A DNA stretch of 8,208 nucleotides from an uncultured Corynebacterium sp. (lineage in GTDB: Bacteria > Actinomycetota > Actinomycetes > Mycobacteriales > Mycobacteriaceae). Position 1 is the stretch's first letter; every line of letters begins with the position of its first letter. A program made the translations under genes and the position numbers. The stretch is from assembly GCA_943908385.1 (NCBI GenBank), contig CALTTF010000077.1, positions 1 to 8,208 on the forward strand. The letters run 5' to 3'. This document shows positions 1-6,500 of the stretch, piece after piece. The notes beneath the pieces were generated by a model. The model was not told the DNA's origin and did no database searches. It was given only the letters and a program-made list of their open reading frames with translations.

Positions 1-596
1 TGAACGCTTGTGACGCGGCCATCTTCAAGCCTGTATCTTGCGGCGACGACACCGACGCTGCCTTCATCCACCTTCGACTGCAAAGCCGGAATGCGGGCCA
101 TGATGTGCTCCGCGGTGACCTCCGCGTGGACTTCCTCGATGCCGGCACGGTCGTCGCGCCCGGCGCGCTGGGCAGCCAGGACACTCGGCGCGATCTTCTC
201 CACGAACACGCGCGTCAGATCAGCCGGCAAATCCCCTTCCTCGAACGACGATGCAGCCGCACCGATCGCGCCGCAGCTCTCGTGGCTCAGCACCACGATC
301 AGGGACACACCCAACGACTTCACCGCGTATTCCAGGGAGCCGGTCACTGCCGCGTCGACGCAGCCGCCGGCGGTGCGGATGACGAAGAGGTCGCCGAGGC
401 CGACGTCGAAAAGCATCTCCACCGGCACCCGCGAATCCGAGCACGCCAGCACTGCGGCGAAGGGGGCTTGGCCGGAGCGGAGCTCGGCGCGTCGATAAGC
501 ATTGGTGTTCGGGTGCTCCGGGCGCTCGCTGGCGAACCTCGCGTTACCCGCTTCAAGATGCGCCCACGCATCCCGCGGAATCTTCCTGAAAGGCAT
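1..596 (-). CDS. bca: Beta-class carbonic anhydrase (3' end beyond window)
   Basis: Interconverts CO2 and bicarbonate in the cytoplasm. In Corynebacterium glutamicum the beta-type enzyme (Bca) is needed for growth at ambient CO2, because it supplies bicarbonate to carboxylases. The reading frame is open from ATG 596 to the left edge and gives 198 residues with no stop. The family's zinc site is visible: Cys52 in CSDSRVP (52-58), with His105 and Cys108 in the SHESCGAIGA stretch. The catalytic Asp54/Arg56 pair is present, and RTAGG (74-78) is typical of the family. The last visible residues (about 181-198, GVVAARYRLEDGRV) match the final beta-strand region, so only a short tail should be missing. 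The ATG has no Shine-Dalgarno, but AAGAAT lies 7 bases upstream, which suits a leaderless mRNA. mutY starts 22 bp away on the other strand. The family call is very secure; the symbol is by analogy. Confidence 0.95.
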   Translation of the reverse strand, partial: MPFRKIPRDAWAHLEAGNARFASERPEHPNTNAYRRAELRSGQAPFAAVLACSDSRVPVEMLFDVGLGDLFVIRTAGGCVDAAVTGSLEYAVKSLGVSLIVVLSHESCGAIGAAASSFEEGDLPADLTRVFVEKIAPSVLAAQRAGRDDRAGIEEVHAEVTAEHIMARIPALQSKVDEGSVGVVAARYRLEDGRVTSV

Positions 597-618
597 AGCC
601 ACTATTCTTGCACGTATT
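597..618. promoter_or_regulatory. Overlapping back-to-back -10 elements for carbonic anhydrase and mutY
   Basis: The 22 bp between the two divergent start codons hold a -10-like hexamer on each strand that overlap each other. On the plus strand TATTCT (603-608) lies 10 bases before the mutY GTG. On the minus strand AAGAAT (609-604) lies 7 bases before the carbonic anhydrase ATG. Neither gene has a Shine-Dalgarno. Any -35 contacts would lie inside the opposite gene and are not recognisable. The boxes are seen directly; promoter function and leaderless starts are inferred. Confidence 0.4.
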
Positions 619-1542
619 GTGATTGATCCCGCGAACATCATCGACTGGTACCGCGACAACGCCCGCGACCTCCCCTGGCGGCGCCCCGGCACCACCCCCT
701 GGGGCGTGCTGCTGTCCGAAGTGATGAGCCACCAAACCCCCGTCGCCCGCGTCGCCCCCATCTGGGAAGAATGGATCGCCCGCTGGCCCACGCCCGCCGA
801 CCTCGCCGCCGCGCCCACAGACGATGTCCTGCGCGCGTGGGGTACCCTCGGCTACCCGCGCCGCGCGCTCCGCCTCAAAGAATGCGCTCAATCGCTTGTC
901 GACGACCACCACGGCCGCGTCCCCTCCTCCGTCGACTCGTTGCTCGCCCTGCCCGGCATCGGCGACTACACGGCCCGCGCCGTCGCCGCCTTCGCCTACG
1001 GGCAGGCTGTGCCCGTCGTGGACACCAACGTGCGCCGCGTCTACGCGCGTGCCGTCGCCGGACGGCCGCTCGCGCGCCCACAGAAGGCTGAGCTGGAATG
1101 GGTTGCGGCGCTGCTGCCCAACGCCGCCGACTCAACCGATGCCGCCGACTCTTCCGATGCCGCTGGCCGTACCCACCCTGCAGATTCCAGCGCCGCCGTG
1201 TTCTCCGCGGGCCTCATGGAACTCGGCGCCACGATGTGCACCGCCGCCAACCCGGCCTGCGGGGCCTGCCCCCTGCTCGACTCCTGCGCTTGGGTCGCCG
1301 CCGGCTCACCTGCGCCCACCGAGGAAGAGCTCGCCCACCGCAAGGTCCAGAAATTCGCTGGCACCGACCGGCAGGTGCGCGGCAAAATCATGAAAGTGCT
1401 GCGCGAAGCCACCGCGCCGGTTCCCCAGTCCGCCATCGACATCGTGTGGTCCGACGACGCCCAGCGCTCCCGCGCGCTGTACTCCCTCCTCGAGGATGGC
1501 CTCGCCGTCCAGGACGCCGACGGGCGGTTCAGGCTCCCCTAG
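619..1542 (+). CDS. mutY: A/G-specific adenine DNA glycosylase MutY
   Basis: Removes adenine mispaired with 8-oxoguanine, preventing G:C to T:A mutations in the oxidised-guanine repair pathway. With GTG 619 as start it is 307 aa. Visible are the catalytic Glu34 in LLSEVM, the helix-hairpin-helix LPGIGDYTARA (111-121), the catalytic Asp135 in VVDTNVRRV, and a [4Fe-4S] loop C-X6-C-X2-C-X5-C at Cys207, 214, 217 and 223. The C-terminus (about 245-307) looks like a small winged-helix region, as in other actinobacteria, rather than the Nudix-like domain of E. coli MutY. GTG 619 is chosen because homology begins at about residue 7 (IIDWYRDNARDLPW) and the longer frame from TTG 502 would overlap the carbonic anhydrase start. 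There is no Shine-Dalgarno. Two oddities are a repetitive Ala/Asp/Ser insertion at about 168-190 and SHQT where MutY usually has LQQT. Function is very secure; the start is likely. Confidence 0.95.
   Translation: MIDPANIIDWYRDNARDLPWRRPGTTPWGVLLSEVMSHQTPVARVAPIWEEWIARWPTPADLAAAPTDDVLRAWGTLGYPRRALRLKECAQSLVDDHHGRVPSSVDSLLALPGIGDYTARAVAAFAYGQAVPVVDTNVRRVYARAVAGRPLARPQKAELEWVAALLPNAADSTDAADSSDAAGRTHPADSSAAVFSAGLMELGATMCTAANPACGACPLLDSCAWVAAGSPAPTEEELAHRKVQKFAGTDRQVRGKIMKVLREATAPVPQSAIDIVWSDDAQRSRALYSLLEDGLAVQDADGRFRLP
1123..1158 (+). repeat. 18-bp tandem duplication inside mutY
   Basis: Two adjacent 18-bp copies (1123-1140 and 1141-1158) differ only at two neighbouring bases (AA versus TT at unit positions 12-13). 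They encode AADSTD-AADSSD, followed by AAG and later ADSSAA. They lie between the helix-hairpin-helix/GPD core and the iron-sulphur loop, where E. coli MutY has only a short linker (LPARDAAEF). The frame is kept. This probably reflects replication slippage in a tolerant surface linker. Confidence 0.85.
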
Positions 1543-1617
1543 TCTCCCCGCTCCCCCCGGCGTGCGGTGCCAGTGGGGCCGGTGGTGCCGCCGGTGCCGG
1601 TTTACCGTGCTATTTCG

Positions 1618-1788
1618 CTATTTCCAGCGCCCGCGGTACGTGAGCCCACCCGGTAGTTTCACCCACACGCCGCCGCGCGAGTTCACCGTCAGCGGCCCCA
1701 TCTTCGTCGACATCGACGCACCCGATTTAGACACGTTGACCCACGAGTTCTTGCCGACCTTCTTCTTGTCCCTATAGAGCAAACCCAT
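1618..1788 (-). CDS. DUF4236-like small protein
   Basis: A 56-residue basic protein starting at ATG 1788 and ending at TAG 1620-1618. The sequence begins MGLLYRDKKKVGKNSWVNVS and continues through KSGAS (21-25), GPLTVNSRGG (31-40) and KLPGGLTYRG (44-53). This order (short N-terminal GhxaR-like start, a basic stretch, a 'lNlSKsG' box, then a Gly-rich 'vn-rGG' segment and a terminal 'lPG-l-yR' box) fits the DUF4236 family, whose function is unknown. No signal peptide, membrane segment or cysteine is seen. A -10-like TAAGAT (1802-1797) lies 8 bases before the ATG, suggesting a leaderless or nearly leaderless mRNA; the weak TAGGCGG just upstream could instead act in ribosome binding. It is convergent with mutY (75 bp apart, no clear terminator) and divergent from the lipase. 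The coding call rests on the family-like motifs. Confidence 0.72.
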   Translation of the reverse strand: MGLLYRDKKKVGKNSWVNVSKSGASMSTKMGPLTVNSRGGVWVKLPGGLTYRGRWK

Positions 1789-1796
1789 AGCCGCCT

Positions 1797-1802
1797 ATCT
1801 TA
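1797..1802 (-). promoter_or_regulatory. -10 element of the DUF4236 gene
   Basis: TAAGAT on the minus strand fits TAnnnT and ends 8 bases before ATG 1788, as expected for a transcript starting at or next to the start codon. No good -35 match is seen. This is inferred from spacing. Confidence 0.4.
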
Positions 1803-1826
1803 CGGCGCGCACCCCTCCCGCCGTAC

Positions 1827-1841
1827 TTTTTGGCCCAAAAA
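1827..1841. promoter_or_regulatory. 15-bp palindrome, candidate operator
   Basis: TTTTTGG-C-CCAAAAA is a perfect 7-bp inverted repeat around one central base. It lies midway between the two divergent genes, 37 bases from the lipase ATG and 38 bases from the DUF4236 ATG. The position upstream of both putative -10 boxes suits a dimeric DNA-binding regulator acting on one or both promoters. I do not recognise the motif. It could also simply be an A/T-rich upstream element. Confidence 0.4.
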
Positions 1842-1865
1842 CCCGCGCATATCAGGGAAGTGACT

Positions 1866-1871
1866 TAATAT
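1866..1871 (+). promoter_or_regulatory. -10 element of the lipase gene (leaderless start)
   Basis: TAATAT is a 4/6 match to TATAAT, fits TAnnnT, and sits in an A/T-rich patch that stands out from the GC-rich surroundings. Seven bases follow before ATG 1879, placing the expected transcription start at the A of the start codon. No Shine-Dalgarno and no convincing -35 are present. Confidence 0.55.
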
Positions 1872-1878
1872 TCGACGC

Positions 1879-3315
1879 ATGTCCCATGTAGTTTCCCGTG
1901 CCAACTCATTCCGCCGCCGCGGAAAGCGCGTCACGCGCCCGGCTGCGGTTCGCGCCGCCGTCGTCGCCGCGTCGGCCGCCGTGCTCACTGTGCTCCCCGT
2001 GCTCGCCGGGGCGCTCTCTCCCACGGACGGGCCGACCAGCACCCCGGCAGCCCACGCCCAGACAGCCGAGGAGATCCGCGACGGCATCAACCACGCCGCC
2101 ACCACCCCGGGCGGCGACCCTGTGCACGGCTACGACCCGTTCTACGACGCCCCTGTCCCGGCCGAACAGCTCGACCGCCCGGGCAAGATCGTGCGCTCCC
2201 AGCCCGCGCCGCACCTGCTGAATATCCTGGGCTCGAATTTCTACGGCTACGCGCAGCGCATTCTCTACACATCGACGACAGTGCACAGCGAGGTCGTCCC
2301 GGTCAGCGGTACCGTCATCGAGCCGGCGAACCCGTGGCGGGGCAAGGGGCCGCGCCCGACGGTCGTGTTCGGCCCCGGGACGCGGGGTGCGGGAGATGCG
2401 TGCGCGCCGTCGCGGGGCACGTGGATGCTTGGCCAGGCCGACCTCGGGCACGGGGCCCTGGGCACGAATTACGAGTTGACGAACTACCAGGCGGCGGCGC
2501 TGCTGGGTATGCGGGTCGTCGTCACGGACTACATCGGGTTGGGTACACCGGGCGCGCACACGTACGTGCTTCACGACGAAGAAGCCCACGCCATGCTCGA
2601 CGCCGCCCGCGCCGCGACGCCTGAGGGTGTCCCGGTCGGCTTCTGGGGCTACTCGCAGGGCGGCGGTGCCGCGGCGGCCGCAGCCGAGCAGGCGTCCACC
2701 TATGCCCCGGAGCTGAACGTGAAGGCTACGTTCGCAGGTGCACCTCCGGCGGATCTGCCGGCATCGATGCGCGGCGTCGACGGCTCGACGATCACCGCGG
2801 TGCTCGGCTTCGCGCTCAACGCTTGGCAGGAGCGCTACCCGGAGCTCGCTCCGACGTTGGAGCCGATCTTCACGGACCGCGGGCGCGAATTCCTCGCGAC
2901 GACCGCCGACGCATGCATCGCCGACAGCGCCCTCCGTTGGGCTTTCCACGACACCCGCGATTTCACCACGACGGGGCAGCCGCTCAGCGTCGCGGTCGTC
3001 GAGCCGCCGGCCATGCGCAAGCTTGTCGACGCCCAAAAGCTCGGCCGCCGCTCCCCCTCCGCCCCCATCATGATCTCCACTGCCGGCAACGACGATGTGG
3101 TCCCTTCCGGCCAGGTTGTCCAGCTCGCCCGCGACCACTGCGCTCTCGGTGCGGATGTCACCTTCTACGACAGTGCTTTGCCGCCCATCACCCCGGGCAT
3201 CAAGTCGGCGGTGAACCACGCCGTCGGCATTTATTCCCACATCGGTCCGTCGATGCAGTGGATGTACGACCGTTTCAACGGGGTCCCCAACGCATCCAAC
3301 TGCGGCACCTTCTAA
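1879..3315 (+). CDS. Secreted LIP-family lipase/esterase
   Basis: A 478-aa exported serine hydrolase of the secretory lipase (LIP, PF03583-type) family, which splits esters of glycerol or other lipids outside the membrane. The N-terminus has a basic stretch (RRRGKR, 12-17), a hydrophobic segment at about 26-46, and a likely signal peptidase I site at AHA|Q (58-60). There is no lipobox cysteine, so it should be released or held loosely in the envelope. The nucleophile is Ser259 in GYSQG, the acid is likely Asp405 or Asp406 in AGNDDVVP, and the histidine is likely His447 in VNHAVG, with DRF following as usual near the end of the family. Four cysteines in the mature part could form disulfides. 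Length is typical. It is expressed alone: divergent upstream neighbour, terminator downstream. Corynebacteria have several paralogues, so substrate and gene name cannot be set from sequence. Confidence 0.92.
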   Translation: MSHVVSRANSFRRRGKRVTRPAAVRAAVVAASAAVLTVLPVLAGALSPTDGPTSTPAAHAQTAEEIRDGINHAATTPGGDPVHGYDPFYDAPVPAEQLDRPGKIVRSQPAPHLLNILGSNFYGYAQRILYTSTTVHSEVVPVSGTVIEPANPWRGKGPRPTVVFGPGTRGAGDACAPSRGTWMLGQADLGHGALGTNYELTNYQAAALLGMRVVVTDYIGLGTPGAHTYVLHDEEAHAMLDAARAATPEGVPVGFWGYSQGGGAAAAAAEQASTYAPELNVKATFAGAPPADLPASMRGVDGSTITAVLGFALNAWQERYPELAPTLEPIFTDRGREFLATTADACIADSALRWAFHDTRDFTTTGQPLSVAVVEPPAMRKLVDAQKLGRRSPSAPIMISTAGNDDVVPSGQVVQLARDHCALGADVTFYDSALPPITPGIKSAVNHAVGIYSHIGPSMQWMYDRFNGVPNASNCGTF

Positions 3316-3359
3316 CCGCCGGGGCACGCCAGAGACCCCAGAGACCACGCCCGCACGAA

Positions 3360-3401
3360 AAGCCAACGACCCCCACGACATTGCGTGAGGGTCGTTGGCT
3401 T
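3360..3401. terminator. Bidirectional terminator between lipase and clpC
   Basis: A 13-bp perfect stem (AAGCCAACGACCC at 3360-3372 with GGGTCGTTGGCTT at 3389-3401) continues past one C/A mismatch into CACG/CGTG (3374-3377 with 3384-3387), leaving a 6-base loop. It lies 44 bp after the lipase stop and 13 bp after the clpC stop. Read from clpC the stem runs into TTTT, a good intrinsic terminator. From the lipase side the T run is only TT, so it is weaker there. Confidence 0.88.
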
Positions 3402-3414
3402 GCGGTGTGAGGCT

Positions 3415-6270
3415 CTAGGCTTTCTCGCCGTCGTCGCCGTCGGATAGATCGTCCGGGTTGGGGCCGTCATCCTTCTGCGGCGGCTCTAGAGTTCCAGTGC
3501 CTGTGCCTTTGCCAGCGCCAGACCCGAAGTCAGCGTCGGCGCCACCGTCAGCCTCAGCGTTACCGTCAGTGTCAGCATCCGTACCGCGGTCACCGCCGTC
3601 GGTGGGGTCCGGCGGCGTGGTCGCGCGGATCTGCACGTCCTCCTGACCATCCTCGGGGGCGATGTCTCGGACCTCATCCTCGTCGAGGTCTCCGAAAGTG
3701 TCCTCCGGCAGCGGCTTGGGCTTCGGGGTGAAGGTGAACTCAGCCGATTCGTAGTCACGCGGGCTGTCGGTCTTGCCGTCCCAGTTCTTCACGTCCACCT
3801 CGATGATCTCGCCGGCGCCGATCTCGCCGAAGAGGATCTTCTCGGACAGGACATCCTCGATCTCGCGCTGCAGGGTGCGGCGGAGCGGGCGGGCACCGAG
3901 AACCGGGTCGAAGCCGCGGGCGGCGAGGAGGTTCTTGGCGGCGTCGGAAAGCTCGATGCCCATGTCCTGCGCGGCGAGGTTCTTCTCCAGGCGGGTGACC
4001 AGCAGCTCGACCATCTCGACGATCTGCTCCTGGGTGAGCTGGTGGAAGACGACGATCTCGTCGATGCGGTTGAGGAACTCGGGGCGGAAGTGCTTCTTCA
4101 GCTCATCGTGGACCTTGTTCTTCATGCGCTCGTACTGGGCATCGGCGTCCGTGGCGCTGTCGCCGGTGAAGCCGATCCCGACAGCCTTGGAGATGTCGGA
4201 GGTACCCAGGTTGGAGGTGAAGATCAGGACGGTGTTCTTGAAGTCGACGTTGCGGCCCTGGCCGTCGGTGAGACGACCTTCCTCGAGCACCTGCAGGAGG
4301 GTGTTGTAGATCTCCTTGTGGGCTTTCTCGATCTCGTCGAAAAGCACGACGGAGAACGGCTTGCGGCGCACCTTCTCCGTGAGCTGGCCACCCTCTTCGT
4401 AGCCGACGTATCCCGGAGGGGCACCGAACAGGCGGGACGCGGTGAACCGGTCGTGGAACTCGCCCATGTCGACCTGGATCAGGGCATCCTCTTCGCCGAA
4501 GAGGAACTCGGCGAGTGCCTTCGACAGCTCGGTCTTACCCACACCGGACGGGCCGGCGAAGATGAACGAGCCGGACGGGCGGCGCGGATCCTTCAGGCCG
4601 GCGCGGGTGCGGCGGATAGCGCGGGAGACGGCTTTGACGGCATCGTCCTGGCCGATGATGCGCTTGTGCAGCTCCTCCTCCATGTTGAGCAGGCGCGACG
4701 ACTCGGACTCGGTGAGCTTGAACACCGGGATGCCGGTCCAGTTCGCCAGCACGTCTGCGATCTGCTCCTCTCCGACCTCGGCGATGTCCTCGAGCTCGCC
4801 GGAACGCCACTGCTTCTCCTTCTCGGCGCGCTCCTCGCCCAGCTTGCGCTCGGTATCACGCAGGCCGGCGGCCTTCTCGAAGTCCTGGGCGTCGATCGCC
4901 GCTTCCTTTTCCTTGCGCACGTCGGCGATGCGGTCGTCGACGTCGCGCAGGCCCTTCGGGGCGGTCATGCGCTTGATGCGCATGCGGGCGCCAGCCTCGT
5001 CGAGGAGGTCGACGGCCTTGTCCGGCAGGAAGCGGTCATTGATGTAGCGGTCCGACAGGTTCGCGGCGGCGGCGAGCGCGTCGTCGGTGTAGGACACGCG
5101 GTGGTGTGCCTCGTAGCGGTCTCGCAGGCCCTTGAGGATCTGGATGGTGTCCTCGATGCTCGGCTCGTCGACCTGCACCGGCTGGAAGCGGCGCTCGAGG
5201 GCGGCGTCCTTCTCGATGTGCTTGCGGTACTCGTCGAGCGTGGTCGCGCCGATGGTCTGGAGCTCACCGCGGGCCAGCTTCGGCTTCAGCAGTGAAGCGG
5301 CGTCGATCGCACCCTCTGCTGCGCCAGCGCCGACGAGAGTGTGGATCTCGTCGATGAACAGGATGATGTCGCCGCGCTGGTTGATCTCCTTGAGCACCTT
5401 CTTCAGGCGCTCCTCGAAATCGCCGCGGTAACGGGAACCTGCGACCAGGGAGCCCAAGTCGAGGGAGTAGACCTGCTTGTCCTTCAAAGTCTCCGGGACC
5501 TTGCCGTTGGCGATGTCCAGCGCAAGGCCCTCGACAACAGCCGTCTTACCGACGCCCGGCTCACCAATCAACACCGGGTTGTTCTTCGTGCGGCGCGACA
5601 GCACCTGCATGATGCGCTCGATCTCCTTGTCGCGTCCCACGACCGGGTCGAGCTTGCCTTCCTTCGCTGCGGCAGTGAGGTTGCGGCCGAACTGGTCAAG
5701 CACCAGCGAATTAGAACGCTCGCCGCCACCGCGCGGGCCGCCCATGCCGCCCTGGCTGGAGCCGGCGCCAGCCAGGCTCGGGCCGCTGCCGCCCTGGCCT
5801 TCGGCGACCTCGGGGTTCTGGCCGTCGCCGCCCTCGTAACCCGAGAGCAGCTGGATGACCTGCTGGCGCACACGCGGCAGGTCAGCGCCGAGCTTGATCA
5901 GCACCTGCGCAGCCACGCCCTCGCCCTCGCGGATCAGGCCGAGCAGCAGGAACTCGGTGCCGATGTACTTGTGTCCCATCTGCAGGCCCTCGCGCAACGC
6001 GAGCTCCAGCACCTTCTTCGCGCGCGGCGTGAACGGCACATGGCCGGTGTGCGGCTGCGAGCCGCGGCCGATGATGTCGATGACCTCGCGGCGCACGTCC
6101 TCGAGGTTGATCCCCATCGACTCGAGGGCCTTGGCCGCAACGCCCTCGCCCTCCTGGATCAGACCGAGCAGGATGTGCTCAGTGCCGATGTAATTGTGGT
6201 TCAGATCGCGAGCTTCCTGCTGGGCCAGCACGATCACGCGACGTGCACGGTCGGTAAACCGCTCGAACAT
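3415..6270 (-). CDS. clpC: ClpC, Hsp100 AAA+ unfoldase of the Clp protease
   Basis: ATP-driven cytoplasmic unfoldase that feeds substrates to ClpP1P2. The 951 residues contain two Clp-N repeats (about 1-140), a Gly-rich linker (about 146-186), AAA1 with Walker A GEPGVGKT (236-243), pore loop YRG (281-283), Walker B LFIDE (304-308) and arginine-finger region ERRF (359-362), and a UVR-type coiled-coil middle domain (about 440-490). AAA2 has Walker A GPSGVGKT (573-580), pore loop GYVGYE (620-625), Walker B VLFDE (642-646), the ClpP-docking loop VGIGF (697-701) and sensor 2 GARPLRR (792-798). The UVR domain and GF loop mark it as ClpC rather than ClpB. After about residue 845 comes a roughly 105-residue disordered tail rich in Asp, Gly and Thr. 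Usual actinobacterial ClpC is about 850 aa, while C. glutamicum ClpC also has an extended tail. The start MFERFTDRARRV is canonical. An AAGGGG Shine-Dalgarno lies 7 bases upstream. It is a single-gene unit with a ClgR-type box upstream. Confidence 0.98.
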   Translation of the reverse strand: MFERFTDRARRVIVLAQQEARDLNHNYIGTEHILLGLIQEGEGVAAKALESMGINLEDVRREVIDIIGRGSQPHTGHVPFTPRAKKVLELALREGLQMGHKYIGTEFLLLGLIREGEGVAAQVLIKLGADLPRVRQQVIQLLSGYEGGDGQNPEVAEGQGGSGPSLAGAGSSQGGMGGPRGGGERSNSLVLDQFGRNLTAAAKEGKLDPVVGRDKEIERIMQVLSRRTKNNPVLIGEPGVGKTAVVEGLALDIANGKVPETLKDKQVYSLDLGSLVAGSRYRGDFEERLKKVLKEINQRGDIILFIDEIHTLVGAGAAEGAIDAASLLKPKLARGELQTIGATTLDEYRKHIEKDAALERRFQPVQVDEPSIEDTIQILKGLRDRYEAHHRVSYTDDALAAAANLSDRYINDRFLPDKAVDLLDEAGARMRIKRMTAPKGLRDVDDRIADVRKEKEAAIDAQDFEKAAGLRDTERKLGEERAEKEKQWRSGELEDIAEVGEEQIADVLANWTGIPVFKLTESESSRLLNMEEELHKRIIGQDDAVKAVSRAIRRTRAGLKDPRRPSGSFIFAGPSGVGKTELSKALAEFLFGEEDALIQVDMGEFHDRFTASRLFGAPPGYVGYEEGGQLTEKVRRKPFSVVLFDEIEKAHKEIYNTLLQVLEEGRLTDGQGRNVDFKNTVLIFTSNLGTSDISKAVGIGFTGDSATDADAQYERMKNKVHDELKKHFRPEFLNRIDEIVVFHQLTQEQIVEMVELLVTRLEKNLAAQDMGIELSDAAKNLLAARGFDPVLGARPLRRTLQREIEDVLSEKILFGEIGAGEIIEVDVKNWDGKTDSPRDYESAEFTFTPKPKPLPEDTFGDLDEDEVRDIAPEDGQEDVQIRATTPPDPTDGGDRGTDADTDGNAEADGGADADFGSGAGKGTGTGTLEPPQKDDGPNPDDLSDGDDGEKA

Positions 6271-6277
6271 GTGGCAA

Positions 6278-6286
6278 CCCCTTTTT
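6278..6286 (-). promoter_or_regulatory. Ribosome binding site of clpC
   Basis: AAAAAGGGG on the minus strand, 7 bases before ATG 6270, pairs well with the 16S rRNA 3' end. It contrasts with the leaderless-looking starts of most other genes here. Confidence 0.8.
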
Positions 6287-6335
6287 CGCTGTTCGTCAGA
6301 GCTGAAGAGCTAATTCGTTTTAAGTTCCACCCACC

Positions 6336-6362
6336 ATAACGCGCACGTACACGAGGCCATCC
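6336..6362 (-). promoter_or_regulatory. Possible SigH-type promoter of clpC
   Basis: On the minus strand GGAT (6362-6359), 18 bases, then CGTTATG resembles the GGAA-N(16-20)-GTT pattern of SigH stress promoters, with one mismatch in the -35. An overlapping TATGGT could instead be a housekeeping -10. A start near 6330 would give a leader of about 60 nt holding the Shine-Dalgarno. SigH control of clp genes is known in corynebacteria; the match here is imperfect. Confidence 0.3.
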
Positions 6363-6415
6363 CACGAAAAAAGAGCAAGTGCGCAAAACGCCGTAAAACA
6401 GCAGCTCCTGACGCT

Positions 6416-6432
6416 GTTCGCTGGTAGCGAAC
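6416..6432. promoter_or_regulatory. ClgR operator between clpC and arcB
   Basis: GTTCGCT-GGT-AGCGAAC is a perfect 7-bp inverted repeat with a 3-bp spacer. It fits the C. glutamicum ClgR consensus WNNWCGCYNANRGCGWWS (as I recall it) at all but one central position. ClgR activates clpC and clpP1P2 and is itself degraded by the Clp protease, giving feedback control. The box centre lies about 154 bp from the clpC ATG and 77 bp from the arcB ATG. Confidence 0.8.
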
Positions 6433-6467
6433 GGGGGGTGGGAGCGTCGATAAGCGAAAAGCGCAAA

Positions 6468-6473
6468 TAGGAT
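6468..6473 (+). promoter_or_regulatory. Possible -10 element of arcB
   Basis: TAGGAT fits TAnnnT and would start transcription near 6480, leaving a leader of about 20 nt that contains the Shine-Dalgarno. No good -35 is seen, which would suit a promoter needing an activator; the ClgR box centre would then be at about -56. Confidence 0.35.
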
Positions 6474-6484
6474 GGAACGAAACG

Positions 6485-6492
6485 AAAAGGAG
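6485..6492 (+). promoter_or_regulatory. Ribosome binding site of arcB
   Basis: AAAAGGAG is a near-ideal Shine-Dalgarno 8 bases before ATG 6501. It supports this start, which also matches the family N-terminus (LSGRNFLKLLDFTPEE). Confidence 0.85.
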
Positions 6493-6500
6493 CTACCGCA

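Noticed and set aside
502..618. Extended mutY start at TTG 502
   Set aside because: It would overlap the carbonic anhydrase coding start by 95 bp, and the extra 39 residues show no resemblance to MutY. GTG 619 fits the homology.
1543..1617. GC-rich stretch after mutY as a possible terminator
   Set aside because: Only a 6-bp CCGGCG/CGCCGG pairing across a 26-base gap is present and there is no T run; not enough to call.
3331..3346. AGAGACC direct repeat after the lipase
   Set aside because: Two 7-bp copies separated by two bases are too short to mean anything beside the strong hairpin that follows.
1906..3381. 491-codon open frame on the minus strand across the lipase
   Set aside because: Its translation is Arg/Val-rich with no motif and runs through the terminator; the plus strand has a signal peptide and full catalytic triad.
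4042..5295. 417-codon open frame on the plus strand across clpC, and a second (5341-6339)
   Set aside because: Both are antisense to the unmistakable ClpC frame. Long antisense frames are expected opposite GC-rich genes, and neither translation shows a family motif.
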